64,000 nucleotides of DNA from Syntrophomonas sp. UBA5314 (GCA_002410325.1 DHRK01000007.1:152459-216458); one strand, 5' to 3'. Positions 24,594 to 33,206 are shown, counted from the stretch's first letter. Translations and numbers: made by a program. The notes: generated from the sequence alone by a model not told the origin.

Positions 24594-25391
24594 TTAGAAG
24601 CTCTTTACCAGAGTAAAGGTGCTGATCACGTTTCCTTCCCGCACCCTGAACAGGTAGTTGCCCCGGGATGATAAGAATAGCCGGGCTTTTCCTTCTCCGT
24701 CGGCCACCAGCCGGTGCGGGTAATCTTGATGATGGGTACCGGCGAAGGTGGCCATTACTTCAGCCCCGGGCAGCGGCTCACCATCTTTTAAAACCATTAT
24801 TTCATAGTTTTCCCCCATACGGGCGTGGCTGTAGCCACAGGGCACGATCTCCAGGGGAATGTCCAGGGCCGGCAGGCCATGATGATGATGGTGGCCTATC
24901 TCCAGGGCTATTTTGCCGTAGAGTTCCTTATCGCCCGCTTCATGCACATAAACTTGAATGAGCCCGTCCGCTTCCTGCCCCAGATTGATTTCCGGGGAGC
25001 CGTGATGATCGTGGATTTCCAGCTCGCGCTGGCCCTGCTCAGCGGCTATGACCGCTTTCGCCTGGTGCACTCCGTGTTGGTCGGGCTTCATGTTGTAGCC
25101 TTTCAAAACTTTGAGGGCTACTTCCTCCCCGGCATGAAAGTGGCCGTGGTCGGTCTGAGGTTCCAGCCATATCTCGGCTTCCCTGACCGCGGGCTGCTCC
25201 AGCAGCTCATCGAGAATTATGCGGTGATGGACCAGTTCCATTTCTTTAATTCTGGCCTGGACCACTTTACGCTCCCCAAAAACGTTTTCCATATAGATCT
25301 GGTTGTCCAGACTGGGTATGATTCTATCCACCCTTTCCATAACCAGTTCTTCTTTCCCATTGCGATTGATATAGACATTGGATTCGCACAT
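24594..25391 (-). CDS. CooT-like nickel-binding domain fused to a His-rich DUF4198-like domain
   Basis: 265 residues from the ATG at 25391 (GGAGG upstream), one base after the previous stop. Residues 1-62 match small CooT proteins: M-C-E-S-N-V-Y start, V-F-G-E-R-K-V-V, R-I-K-E-M-E-L, H-R-I-I-L. CooT binds nickel for CO dehydrogenase via Cys2. The rest is rich in His clusters (H-G-H-F-H, H-D-H-H-G, five consecutive His near 168) and ends in a beta-rich DUF4198-like domain (G-E-P-L-P-G-A-E-V). No signal peptide, so probably a cytoplasmic nickel store or carrier. Confidence 0.78.
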   Translation of the reverse strand: MCESNVYINRNGKEELVMERVDRIIPSLDNQIYMENVFGERKVVQARIKEMELVHHRIILDELLEQPAVREAEIWLEPQTDHGHFHAGEEVALKVLKGYNMKPDQHGVHQAKAVIAAEQGQRELEIHDHHGSPEINLGQEADGLIQVYVHEAGDKELYGKIALEIGHHHHHGLPALDIPLEIVPCGYSHARMGENYEIMVLKDGEPLPGAEVMATFAGTHHQDYPHRLVADGEGKARLFLSSRGNYLFRVREGNVISTFTLVKSF

Positions 25392-25392
25392 T

Positions 25393-26004
25393 TTACGCCA
25401 CCTCCGAAGCAGCACAGGACAGGCAAATAATTCCGTCGCCACTGGTCACCGTGCGGGTCTTCATTACTCCCTCGCCGCATTTCTGACATTGCACCGTCTC
25501 AACTATCTGGGCTTTGCCAGGCATTTCAAAAGCAACTTCTTCCCATTTAAACAACTCTTCAAAGGGCATGGTCATGACCTTTTCAAACATGGCTCCCAAA
25601 ATGCTTTCTTTTTCCCGTAGTTCCTCCTGACTCGGGGACTTAAGATCCGCCAATGCTTTGTAGCGAGGCCAGTCCGGGCTGAATTTCACTCCATAGCGCT
25701 GGGCTATTCTAATAGCCCGGTTTTTTTCACGGCTTCCAATCGTGTACACATTCTTTCCGAAGTCTTTGAAAATAAGATTGCCCTTTCCGAAGGTGCAGCC
25801 CAGGATGGACTGGATGGCATCCACCCCGCAGGAGTCGGTTTCAACCACTGCCACCAGCTCTTCGTCAACGTCGGGGTCAACCGCGAGCTTCTCCAGGGCA
25901 AACTCGGCCGCCCTTACCCCCATAAGGAGACCGGGGCAAATATGGCCATGAAATTGAATGGCCAATTCCAGAGGAGGCATGTTTTTACACATACAAGAGA
26001 CCAC
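25393..26004 (-). CDS. FmdE-family protein with C-terminal zinc finger
   Basis: 203 residues. N-terminal FmdE domain: F-H-G-H-I-C-P-G-L near 19, E-T-D-S-C-G-V-D near 58 and G-C-T-F-G-K-G near 72, with conserved His/Cys as a metal site; C-terminal C-x2-C pairs (C-Q-K-C and C-L-S-C) form a zinc ribbon. FmdE was named from molybdenum formylmethanofuran dehydrogenase, but many copies occur in bacteria without it. The context here is nickel/hydrogenase. Confidence 0.85.
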   Translation of the reverse strand: MVSCMCKNMPPLELAIQFHGHICPGLLMGVRAAEFALEKLAVDPDVDEELVAVVETDSCGVDAIQSILGCTFGKGNLIFKDFGKNVYTIGSREKNRAIRIAQRYGVKFSPDWPRYKALADLKSPSQEELREKESILGAMFEKVMTMPFEELFKWEEVAFEMPGKAQIVETVQCQKCGEGVMKTRTVTSGDGIICLSCAASEVA

Positions 26005-26022
26005 CTTTCCTAGATGGGATTG

Positions 26023-26442
26023 TTATTTATGGTTCATATATATGGTCTTAACCCTGTAAACCAGTTGATCCACCTGCAACGGCAGGGGTTCATCACTGGC
26101 ACCGGATATTTCTATGCCGCAGCGGTTCAGGGGAAGCAGGACTTTCACTGCCGGTGAAGATGCAACGGCTGCCGCCATAGGCGCGCTCATTTCTCCTGAA
26201 AAAGCGTTGGCGGCGATTATGGCAACCGATCCGACAATAACATCCATCTGCCCCACATTAAATATCACGGCGTTTTCCCCGCTGGCTCCTTCGTTGGCGC
26301 CAGCCCGGAGCATTACCGAAGTGGCTACCGCATTGGTGCCCAGGCCAATAATACTGCACTTTTGCCCAATTTCATGGCGCAGCTTTTCTACAATAACCCG
26401 GCCGATTCCTCCACCCTGGCCGTCGATAACCGCAATTTTCAA
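26023..26442 (-). CDS. DUF3842 family protein
   Basis: 139 residues starting M-K-I-A-V-I-D-G-Q-G-G-G-I-G, a Rossmann-like nucleotide-binding start. Conserved G-L-G-T-N-A-V-A-T near 33 and the L-N-R-C-G-I segment near 105. Function unknown; in anaerobic Firmicutes it sits with nickel/hydrogenase or FmdE genes. First gene of the operon, 120 bases after a terminator-bearing leader. Confidence 0.75.
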   Translation of the reverse strand: MKIAVIDGQGGGIGRVIVEKLRHEIGQKCSIIGLGTNAVATSVMLRAGANEGASGENAVIFNVGQMDVIVGSVAIIAANAFSGEMSAPMAAAVASSPAVKVLLPLNRCGIEISGASDEPLPLQVDQLVYRVKTIYMNHK

Positions 26443-26564
26443 GGCTGCCCCTCCCGTCTTTCCCAGCTGCTGTTAGGTCTTGGAATAGTATAGCATACTG
26501 CATTCCGCCTAAAAAACTTGATGGCAAATATCTTTAAAGCCGGGCGGCTTTATCACTAAAATAC

Positions 26565-26653
26565 AAAAAAGCCCCCCAAGCGCAACCCGCCCCAGGGCAG
26601 GGTCCAGCCTTCGTGGCTTTTACGGCGGGTTCATCCCGCACCTTCTTCGTGCC
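26565..26653 (-). promoter_or_regulatory. DUF3842 leader: tandem pentaloops, second overlaps terminator
   Basis: Minus strand: GCGGG-ATGAA-CCCGC (26625-26639) then AGCC-ACGAA-GGCT (26606-26618). The AAAAGCC containing the second 5' arm (26615-26621) can instead pair with GGCTTTT (26567-26573), which is followed by more T; an 8-bp ACCC(T)GCCC hairpin fills the loop. A further GCAC/GTGC hairpin lies just upstream. Closely matches the architecture of the cbiM leader. Confidence 0.62.
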
Positions 26654-26745
26654 AAGCTCACAGTCATTTTATCATTCTCTCAAATATAAGGAAAGCCTGC
26701 ATTATAAATATTAATAAGCGAGCAACAGTCAGCCCCCATAATCAT

Positions 26746-27645
26746 TTAAAGCTCCCTCTGCAGAAGTTCGTCGAGCCGCACCATGGCATACCCTTTTTCA
26801 TGCAGGCCTTTAATGATCACCGGCAGGGCTCTTACCGTATTGCCTCGCCCGTCAATGCTGTGCATCAAAATGATGTCTCCGGGACGCACATTATCGAGCA
26901 CATTGGCGGCAACCATTGCGGCGTCATCCCCTGCCCAATCCAGGGTGTCAATGGACCAGAGAATGGTAAGCTTCCCCTGGGCATCAAGCGCATCGACTAC
27001 CATCGGATTGATCGCTCCATACGGCGGCCTCACCCCCCGGGGCGTTCTAGCGATAAGCTTATCAATCACCTGATCGGTCAGGGCGATCTCCTGGTTCACC
27101 GTCTCCCGGGCAGCCAGGTCCAGCTGACGATGGGAATAGGTGTGGCTCAGAACCAGATGCCCCTCATTGTTTATCCTCTGAACCTGGAGCGGGAATTTAT
27201 GGCACTGCCGGCCGGTTACAAAAAAGGTTGCCTTAACCCTTTCCTGGTTGAGTATCTCCAGTATTTGCGGGGTAATGTCACCATCGGGCCCGTCGTCAAA
27301 AGTTAAGCTGACTGAGCAGTTGCTGGCCGGCCCATTCAGTACAATAGCTTCCGGCCTCTTACGGGCCATTTCCGCCACTTGTTCCCGCCACCTGGACATG
27401 CTGGTTTTCTGTCTTTCACTCAAGTTCCCGGATGAACCCAGGATTGCCAGAACATAGGGTTTTTCGGGCGGAACCTGGTAATTGGGCGCAGGCCCAACGG
27501 TACTGCTTCCGTTGCCTGCTGAGGGCCCGGGCTGCTGGACCCTCTGAATAGGCTGAGCGGGACCCCGATAAACATAATACCAGGCTCCCGCCCCTATGAG
27601 TAGTATTGCCATTGTAATCAGCAGATACCCATTTTTCTTGGACAT
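26746..27645 (-). CDS. polysaccharide deacetylase (NodB domain)
   Basis: 299 residues: N-terminal membrane anchor (about 8-27), a Pro/Gly-rich linker to about 60, then a NodB catalytic domain. Seen: T-F-D-D-G-P-D near 115 (catalytic base and metal Asp), S-H-T-Y-S-H near 167 (metal His), R-P-P-Y-G near 205, W-S-I-D-T-L-D-W, and L-M-H-S near 258. Removes acetyl groups from peptidoglycan or another surface glycan outside the membrane. Family includes the PdaA-like spore cortex enzymes; substrate not resolved. Confidence 0.88.
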   Translation of the reverse strand: MSKKNGYLLITMAILLIGAGAWYYVYRGPAQPIQRVQQPGPSAGNGSSTVGPAPNYQVPPEKPYVLAILGSSGNLSERQKTSMSRWREQVAEMARKRPEAIVLNGPASNCSVSLTFDDGPDGDITPQILEILNQERVKATFFVTGRQCHKFPLQVQRINNEGHLVLSHTYSHRQLDLAARETVNQEIALTDQVIDKLIARTPRGVRPPYGAINPMVVDALDAQGKLTILWSIDTLDWAGDDAAMVAANVLDNVRPGDIILMHSIDGRGNTVRALPVIIKGLHEKGYAMVRLDELLQREL

Positions 27646-27668
27646 TATAGAACAATCCTCTGCGGTTG

Positions 27669-28109
27669 CTAGTTTATTATAGGGCAGTTATAGGCAGTAA
27701 AGCTTTCCTGAAGCCTGGCCCTCAACACGCCGCCGTTTTCATAATCCTCAGGGTTCAAGGTGCGTTTGTTTCCCAGCGTTGTTTCTATAATGTACACATC
27801 CTTTTTTCCCGGCATCCTGGAGAACTTAATCTGTTTGATTTCAGAAAAGGCGATGCAGCGGGCCTGTTCCTCTTCATAGAAAACCATACCCCGGTCATTA
27901 ATTTCAAGGGAATGGCCCACCCTTTTTTTGCCATGTAACCGAAAGAACAGGCTTACCAGCATTCCCACCGCGGCGATGATCAGGGCAGCCAGGGCGGAAA
28001 AGGCAAACCATACCACGATCCCGGCTACCAAAAGGATGAACATGATAACCCAGGCTCCGGAATATCCTGTCTTTTCAGTAATATCAAATCGGTTCACTTC
28101 AGGACTCAT
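27669..28109 (-). CDS. hypothetical membrane protein with PH-like domain
   Basis: 146 residues: two adjacent membrane helices (about 20-58) followed by a beta-rich domain (S-L-E-I-N-D-R-G-M-V-F, then A-F-S-E-I-K-Q-I-K-F-S) resembling bacterial PH-like domains. It precedes the deacetylase gene by 24 bases and is probably in an operon with it. Function not known. Confidence 0.6.
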   Translation of the reverse strand: MSPEVNRFDITEKTGYSGAWVIMFILLVAGIVVWFAFSALAALIIAAVGMLVSLFFRLHGKKRVGHSLEINDRGMVFYEEEQARCIAFSEIKQIKFSRMPGKKDVYIIETTLGNKRTLNPEDYENGGVLRARLQESFTAYNCPIIN

Positions 28110-28333
28110 CCTTTCTTAGAAATTTCTTCATAAATTATTACATCAATATAAATACTGGCGTATTCATCATGGCATAATCTCTAATTACTTGGCAAGCCCA
28201 TAGAGCGCCTTTATTTCGAGTTTATTTTATTAGCCGTATCTGCCAAAATATAAACAGTGGGCTATATTACGAGTACTTGTTGTTAGAGAGACTGACCATT
28301 GTCGTAACGGCAAATAAGAATGAGGTGTTATTA

Positions 28334-28906
28334 ATGAGCCTTGAAGAGCTAGTCATGAAAAATCGCAGCTACCGACGTTTCCATGAGAATCATGCCATTG
28401 ACCGCTCCACCCTGGAAAGTCTGGTCAACCTGGCCCGGCTTTCGGCTTCCGCAGCCAATAAACAACCGCTGCGCTACATGCTTTTCTGCGACCCCAAGAA
28501 GAATAAAAGCATCTTTCCGGCGCTCGGCTGGGCGGCCTATCTCAAGGATTGGCCCGGCCCGGCGGAAGGGGAACGCCCCTCCGCTTATATTGTGGTGCTG
28601 TCCGATTCACAGTGGGCCAGTCCCTTTACTCCGATAGATGCAGGCATAGCCTGCCAGAGCATCCTGCTCGGAGCGGCCGAGCTTGGCTTGGGCGGCTGCA
28701 TAATAGCATCTATTAAAAAAGATAAGTTGAAAACAGTTTTAAAGATATCGGAAAGATATGAAATAATGCTGGTGATAGCCCTGGGCAAACCCCGGGAAAT
28801 CGTTGAATTGGAAGTCATGCAAAACGACCAGGTGGAATACTGGCGAGACAAAGAAGGAACCCATCACGTTCCCAAACGGCATTTAAAAGAAATAATCCTC
28901 GGTTAA
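28334..28906 (+). CDS. nitroreductase family flavoprotein
   Basis: 190 residues from the ATG at 28334 (GAGGTG site). R-S-Y-R-R-F near 11 and S-A-S-A-A-N-K-Q-P near 37 bind FMN phosphate; G-L-G-G-C near 119 is the typical middle motif. Reduces an unknown substrate using NAD(P)H via FMN; subfamily unclear. Lies alone between divergent and convergent neighbours. Confidence 0.85.
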   Translation: MSLEELVMKNRSYRRFHENHAIDRSTLESLVNLARLSASAANKQPLRYMLFCDPKKNKSIFPALGWAAYLKDWPGPAEGERPSAYIVVLSDSQWASPFTPIDAGIACQSILLGAAELGLGGCIIASIKKDKLKTVLKISERYEIMLVIALGKPREIVELEVMQNDQVEYWRDKEGTHHVPKRHLKEIILG

Positions 28907-28922
28907 ATAAATATGAAAATGT

Positions 28923-28960
28923 AAAAATGCGCCGCTTAAATAAATAGCCGGCGCATTTTT
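28923..28960. terminator. bidirectional terminator
   Basis: Arms AAAAATGCGCCG (28923-28934) and its complement (28949-28960) separate the nitroreductase gene and the converging hypothetical gene. Confidence 0.88.
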
Positions 28961-28967
28961 AAAGCCG

Positions 28968-29633
28968 TTAAAATGCCGCCCTTTTAAGCGAGTCGGACGG
29001 TTTGCTGACAATTCTTATATCACACGGCAGCATAAGGCTTTTCCAGTGCATTTGGTCTTCAGCCGGCATCTTGGCAAGGTAACGCAGGGAGACAAAAATT
29101 ATCCTTTCACCATTTTCCCGGTAACCCAGTCCAAAATTGGGCAGCAAATACGGCTCAAATTCCTCGAAGGCAGCGGCCTCTATTATTGAGCCCCAAAATT
29201 CCGTATTTTCGATGATGTAGCGGGGATCATTCAAATACTGCTCCAGTACACCGATGGAAAAATAGCGGGGCGCCAGCTGTGGTTTACCCAGAGCCACCAT
29301 CCTGGTAAATGGCTGGTCCAGGTACTCCTGGTCGATCACTCCCCGCAAGTGCTTTTCGGAGGGAAACACACTTATACGCTCGTTCTGCCAGTTCTTCAGG
29401 GCCTTAAGCTGTTCTTCCCCGGGAGCAACATCGTATTTTTTTATATTGGGATAGCCCAGGGTGTTTAGTGCTATCTCCCCTTCTTCCAATAACTGTTCCA
29501 ACTGCTGGTTTATATCACTTATGGTCCCGCCCACTTCGGCATGCAGCTGCCAATGAGGAATACCGTTAAATTCAGGAGAATCAAGGTAGAACTCGACGAT
29601 TCTTTTCAGAATCACATTCCGTTTCGTGGTCAT
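28968..29633 (-). CDS. hypothetical protein, 221 residues
   Basis: Soluble, acidic, no signal or membrane helix. A winged-helix-like N-terminus (H-W-Q-L-H-A-E-V-G then L-E-Q-L-L-E-E-G-E-I-A-L) is possible. The C-terminal 90 residues hold W-G-S-I-I-E-A-A-A-F-E-E-F. Start ATG has GGAAGAG upstream. No family recognised. Confidence 0.6.
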   Translation of the reverse strand: MTTKRNVILKRIVEFYLDSPEFNGIPHWQLHAEVGGTISDINQQLEQLLEEGEIALNTLGYPNIKKYDVAPGEEQLKALKNWQNERISVFPSEKHLRGVIDQEYLDQPFTRMVALGKPQLAPRYFSIGVLEQYLNDPRYIIENTEFWGSIIEAAAFEEFEPYLLPNFGLGYRENGERIIFVSLRYLAKMPAEDQMHWKSLMLPCDIRIVSKPSDSLKRAAF

Positions 29634-29839
29634 TAATGACTCTTCCTTTCCCGCTCGGAGTGGGATAATCGGTATTTACTAAGGTTTAAACGAAATGTAT
29701 TAATTGAACATGTGAGTTGCTGCGTATGAATGAAACTTTTTGCGTGTATAAACAAGGAATTTGATAAAAATATTCAACACTGCTCGACCGGAATCCTGCC
29801 CGGACTGGTATTTATGTCGAATGCTCTGATGCATTGCGG

Positions 29840-30391
29840 CTAAACGAGATATTTTCCCAGCAAATACCCCAGGCCCAACGCCAGTAAATGACTTAAAACG
29901 AGTCTGATTCTTAGCCAAAGGCTCCGGGCTTTGCTCCGGAACTGGCTGTTCCTGATCTTACTCCGGTTCTGATGGACGTCCGCCATAATTTCCAGATCCG
30001 GCAATATCTTGTTGATCAATTCTTCGACATAAGGGGCCACCGGTTGCCCGGTTCTGGCCACACATTCATTGGCAATGAATTTTTTCTCCTTTAGAAGGTA
30101 ATCCTTGCCCAGTTCCTCAAGATAAAGGCACTGCCTTCGGGATAACTCCGACCAGCCCAGTTTATCTATCAGGCTGATAAGTCCGGTGTGCAACACGTCA
30201 ACCCCTCTACGCGCGGCAGCGTAAGCAGCACCGGATTTTTCCAGGGAATCACGGGCGTTAAACTCGTTGAAAACATCTTGCATGGCCTTTCTAATCTGCT
30301 CGGACAGCAGTTTGGTCTGCGCGTTGAATTCTCCCTGCAGCCGGTTGTCCTTTAGCACTGATGCCTTCCCCCAATCTATTTGTCTATTCAC
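29840..30391 (-). CDS. hypothetical protein with C-terminal membrane helix
   Basis: About 183 residues, helical, basic, ending in one hydrophobic segment (L-S-H-L-L-A-L-G-L-G-Y-L-L-G). The open frame begins at 30433 inside the upstream gene; a GTG at 30391 overlapping that gene's end, or a GTG at 30358 with GGGGGAAGG five bases before it, are more likely starts. The C-tail anchor suggests a membrane-facing cytosolic protein. No family recognised. Confidence 0.5.
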   Translation of the reverse strand: MNRQIDWGKASVLKDNRLQGEFNAQTKLLSEQIRKAMQDVFNEFNARDSLEKSGAAYAAARRGVDVLHTGLISLIDKLGWSELSRRQCLYLEELGKDYLLKEKKFIANECVARTGQPVAPYVEELINKILPDLEIMADVHQNRSKIRNSQFRSKARSLWLRIRLVLSHLLALGLGYLLGKYLV

Positions 30392-30758
30392 CTTTCCCGG
30401 CAGGGTTCTGGTTGGCTGCTGCTTCCGCACCAATAAACAACAAGGCGGTTACAGCCAGTGGTATGGATAGCAATAAAAAGGAGTATATGTTGGTGTAGGT
30501 TTTGAAGAACACGGTAAAAGCAATACTCACGATCAGAAAAGCGATCCCGCTGGAAAAAGCATTGTGCCAGTACACCAGCAAAACCAGCAGCACTGCCAGG
30601 GCAGGCAGAAGGCGAACCGCAAAACCGCCCCATTGCTTGGAAAAAGGCTCAGCCCAGCTGAATGCATCCAGGGAGACAATTGCCAGCAATACAATCAATA
30701 AGAAGGCCATCAGGCGTGCAGCCCAGAGAATACGATTTCCCATATCTTGCTTTGACAT
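30384..30758 (-). CDS. hypothetical four-helix membrane protein
   Basis: About 124 residues from the ATG at 30758 (AAGG nine bases upstream). Four hydrophobic segments at roughly 12-35, 44-62, 66-82 and 90-108, in the style of small DUF7670-like membrane proteins. Probably cotranscribed with the next gene, whose start it overlaps. Confidence 0.55.
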   Translation of the reverse strand: MSKQDMGNRILWAARLMAFLLIVLLAIVSLDAFSWAEPFSKQWGGFAVRLLPALAVLLVLLVYWHNAFSSGIAFLIVSIAFTVFFKTYTNIYSFLLLSIPLAVTALLFIGAEAAANQNPAGKGE

Positions 30759-30951
30759 TTTCTTCATCCTTAATCCAAGTATGTATTAATTTTAGCATGT
30801 TCCGCAATTGTTCCCAACATTTTGCTGCATAAAGCACCCGTTTCTAAAAATTTGCACTGCTTCGCGGCTTATGGTATTGTCTCAATGGAGGAAGTACAGC
30901 TGAATCTTTTGAAGTGATTTTAGAACAATAATGACTTAGGGGGAATTCCTT

Positions 30952-31434
30952 GTGTGGGGCTACATTGTCGGCGTTTCTTTAATACTATTGCTACTATCCA
31001 TTGTCGTATCGCTGGCAAAGCTGCTCGGCGGCAAACCGGTTGGATTCTGGGGCAAAATTGTAAGGGTATCGGTCATTGTTTTTACGATATCCTTCATCGT
31101 ATGGGGAGCCTGGGAAGTCCCCAAATACGAGAAGGAGCAGGCCCGGATAAATTACGAATTGGGCAGGCAGTATAGAAACGCCGGGGATTATGAGAATGCC
31201 CTGCTGGCCTTCAACATGGTCAGCTCGCTGGAAACCGAGACCCACCGCCTGGCTCAAATCCAGATATACGAAGTACAGATAATTCAGGCCGAGTCATGGT
31301 TAAATCGGGCCAAAGATTACTACAACGCTCAAGACTACCCTCAGGCCCTGCTGGCGCTCAAACAAAGCCTGAGCTACATAGAACTGGAAGAAGCGAAGAA
31401 CCTGCTGCCGCAATACGAGGCGGCCGCCAAGTAA
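30952..31434 (+). CDS. membrane protein with tetratricopeptide-like repeats
   Basis: 160 residues from a GTG with AGGGGG upstream. Two N-terminal membrane helices (about 3-22 and 37-55), then helical repeats with Y-E-L-G-R-Q-Y-R-N-A-G-D-Y-E-N-A-L and A-K-D-Y-Y-N-A-Q-D-Y-P-Q-A-L, each TPR-like. Likely a scaffold on the membrane; partner unknown. Followed by a good terminator. Confidence 0.65.
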   Translation: MWGYIVGVSLILLLLSIVVSLAKLLGGKPVGFWGKIVRVSVIVFTISFIVWGAWEVPKYEKEQARINYELGRQYRNAGDYENALLAFNMVSSLETETHRLAQIQIYEVQIIQAESWLNRAKDYYNAQDYPQALLALKQSLSYIELEEAKNLLPQYEAAAK

Positions 31435-31462
31435 CTCATTTTTTCATTTATACTTAGGAAGG

Positions 31463-31493
31463 ACCTGCGATTATCATTTCGCAGGTTTTATTT
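31463..31493 (+). terminator. intrinsic terminator
   Basis: ACCTGCGA and TCGCAGGT arms (31463-31470, 31479-31486) followed by TTTATTT on the plus strand. Confidence 0.85.
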
Positions 31494-31850
31494 ATCAATG
31501 AGTAATTTTACTGAGGCCAAGAGCAGCACCAGGGCAAAACCCTTTCTTAAGAAAGCGGGCGGAACATTATGGGCTAATTTGGCCCCGAAAAAGGCTCCTA
31601 TAAAGAGCATCACGCAGATAATAACCGCCGCTTTTACGTCAACATGACCCGATTTATAGTATTGGAGGAAGGCCAGCAGTCCGACCGGCGGCAGCAGAAT
31701 GGCTAACGAGGTTCCTTGAGCCGTTAACTGATTGAAGCCCGCCAGGTAGAGCAAGGCGGGAATAACCACAATACCCCCGGCCACCCCGAAAAAGCCGCTT
31801 AACAGGCCGGCTGTTATCCCTATTAATCCGTACAGTACTATATCGTTCAT
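31488..31850 (-). CDS. TauE/SafE-family permease, half-length
   Basis: 120 residues from the ATG at 31850 (GGAG upstream). Four membrane segments with G-F-F-G-V-A-G-G near 19, the signature of the TauE/SafE (DUF81) family of sulfite/organosulfonate exporters or importers. Only one of the usual two repeats is present, so it would act as a dimer; half-size members are known. Confidence 0.8.
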   Translation of the reverse strand: MNDIVLYGLIGITAGLLSGFFGVAGGIVVIPALLYLAGFNQLTAQGTSLAILLPPVGLLAFLQYYKSGHVDVKAAVIICVMLFIGAFFGAKLAHNVPPAFLRKGFALVLLLASVKLLIDK

Positions 31851-32168
31851 AGAGCCGCTCCTTTTCTTAATAAACCAGGATTCCCCTGTCTTTGGCATGT
31901 TTAACAATGCATTCTCAAGGAGAAAAATACATGAAAAATACGCACAAGCATATTAATTCCTAGAAATGGATGAAAAATTCATGTTGAGCTAAAGATATCG
32001 ATAAATTCGTTCTTTTATAACTGTTGCCGGATATTGTTTTTTTCGTTCCGGGTATATTAAACTAAATTCTAGAGATATAACAGCCTGCCAGGTGAAATTT
32101 TTTCCTTTTTTCTTCGTTTATTATATAGACACCTGTTAACAAAAATCAATTGCTGCGAGGGGGAGCTT

Positions 32169-32540
32169 ATGGAAAGAATATACAGCACCGCTGCCGTTAC
32201 TATTGGAATATTGATCGTTCTGGGACTGGTCGGGTCCCTGATCAAGATCAACACTCCCATGCCGCCGACCGCCACCGTATACGTTGACGACCAGACTCAT
32301 ATATACTATGCCCCGCCATACATACTGGGCAAAAAATATCCCAGCGGCTTGGACGTCAGCAGGCTGTACGGCATAACCGCCGCCCAGGCCAAGGAAGCCA
32401 ACTACAAACCTGACGAAACCTGCGAAGATATGAATTATTTCCGGGAACGCACTACCCTGTCTCAAACCATTCAACTCAAACTGGGGCTGATTGAAGCCAA
32501 ACCAAGCCGCTGGAATGCGGACGGTTCTTGGAACTGGTAG
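32169..32540 (+). CDS. hypothetical single-pass membrane protein
   Basis: 123 residues with one N-terminal helix (about 7-25) and an outer soluble part with Y-V-D-D-Q-T-H-I-Y-Y-A-P near 38 and a Trp-rich end. GAGGGGGAG site before ATG. No family recognised. The gap 31908-32168 upstream is AT-rich with no gene; it presumably holds the promoter. Confidence 0.55.
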   Translation: MERIYSTAAVTIGILIVLGLVGSLIKINTPMPPTATVYVDDQTHIYYAPPYILGKKYPSGLDVSRLYGITAAQAKEANYKPDETCEDMNYFRERTTLSQTIQLKLGLIEAKPSRWNADGSWNW

Positions 32541-32672
32541 GCTAACCTGATTTCGAAATAGAAGACCCCACCTTTCCCGGGGGATTTTGACGAAAGTGCT
32601 TTTATCAAAGTTTTACGACCGGTTGCAATACCGTTCCAGGAAAGGCTTCGGAAAGATAGGATATCGTTAATA

Positions 32673-32696
32673 AGCCGCCTTCCCCAGCAGGCGGCT
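32673..32696. terminator. terminator hairpin
   Basis: AGCCGCCT and AGGCGGCT arms with an eight-base loop, then GTTGTGTTTATT on the plus strand. Confidence 0.7.
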
Positions 32697-32703
32697 GTTG
32701 TGT

Positions 32704-33093
32704 TTATTCCCGAATTCCCAATTGTTGCTTCAAAGCTTTTTGCAGTGTCTGAGAAAAATTAATCCCCGCGTTTTCAGCGCGGTCATTTAGCCAGCTGGGA
32801 ATAGTAAGATTTTTTCTAATCGCTCGATTGTCATTGGCCCTGCGACAGGCCTCAAAATCGATATCGACTAAAGTAACGATCTCATCGGGCGCATGTTCAG
32901 GTAGTTGAGAAGAAGGCTCCGGGATAGAACGCCCCAGGTCTTCTTCCGTAATGCCCCATAAACCGATAGCGTCCCGCGCCATTTCAATAGCATCTATAAT
33001 ATCCTTACCCTGGGTGTTTATTTCAAGATCTGGCACATAGACAACATACCCCATGTCAGACGGGGTTAATATTACTGGATATACTTTTTTCAA
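32704..33093 (-). CDS. solitary HicB-like antitoxin
   Basis: 129 residues from a TTG at 33093 (GGAGG eight bases upstream). N-terminal HicB fold (Y-P-V-I-L-T-P, V-P-D-L) and a C-terminal ribbon-helix-helix (L-T-I-P-S-W-L-N-D-R-A, then I-N-F-S-Q-T-L-Q). No HicA-like toxin gene lies next to it; the complete HicAB pair is about 1.6 kb away. It may be an orphan or have lost its toxin. Confidence 0.72.
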   Translation of the reverse strand: MKKVYPVILTPSDMGYVVYVPDLEINTQGKDIIDAIEMARDAIGLWGITEEDLGRSIPEPSSQLPEHAPDEIVTLVDIDFEACRRANDNRAIRKNLTIPSWLNDRAENAGINFSQTLQKALKQQLGIRE

Positions 33094-33206
33094 TGAAAAC
33101 ACCTCCATTGCTTTTAAGAGTGTCCAGGATAGGTTTATTTAAGCCCTTGCCGTTTAATAATAGCAGGCGAAAGATTTCCCTCAATTTTGAGGAGAATCTC
33201 AGGCGT

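Noticed and set aside
17758..26653. Classical ANTAR target RNAs
   Set aside because: The loops are five bases (AUGAA) closed by C-G, not six-base loops with A1 and G4. The layout is similar, but the motif is not.
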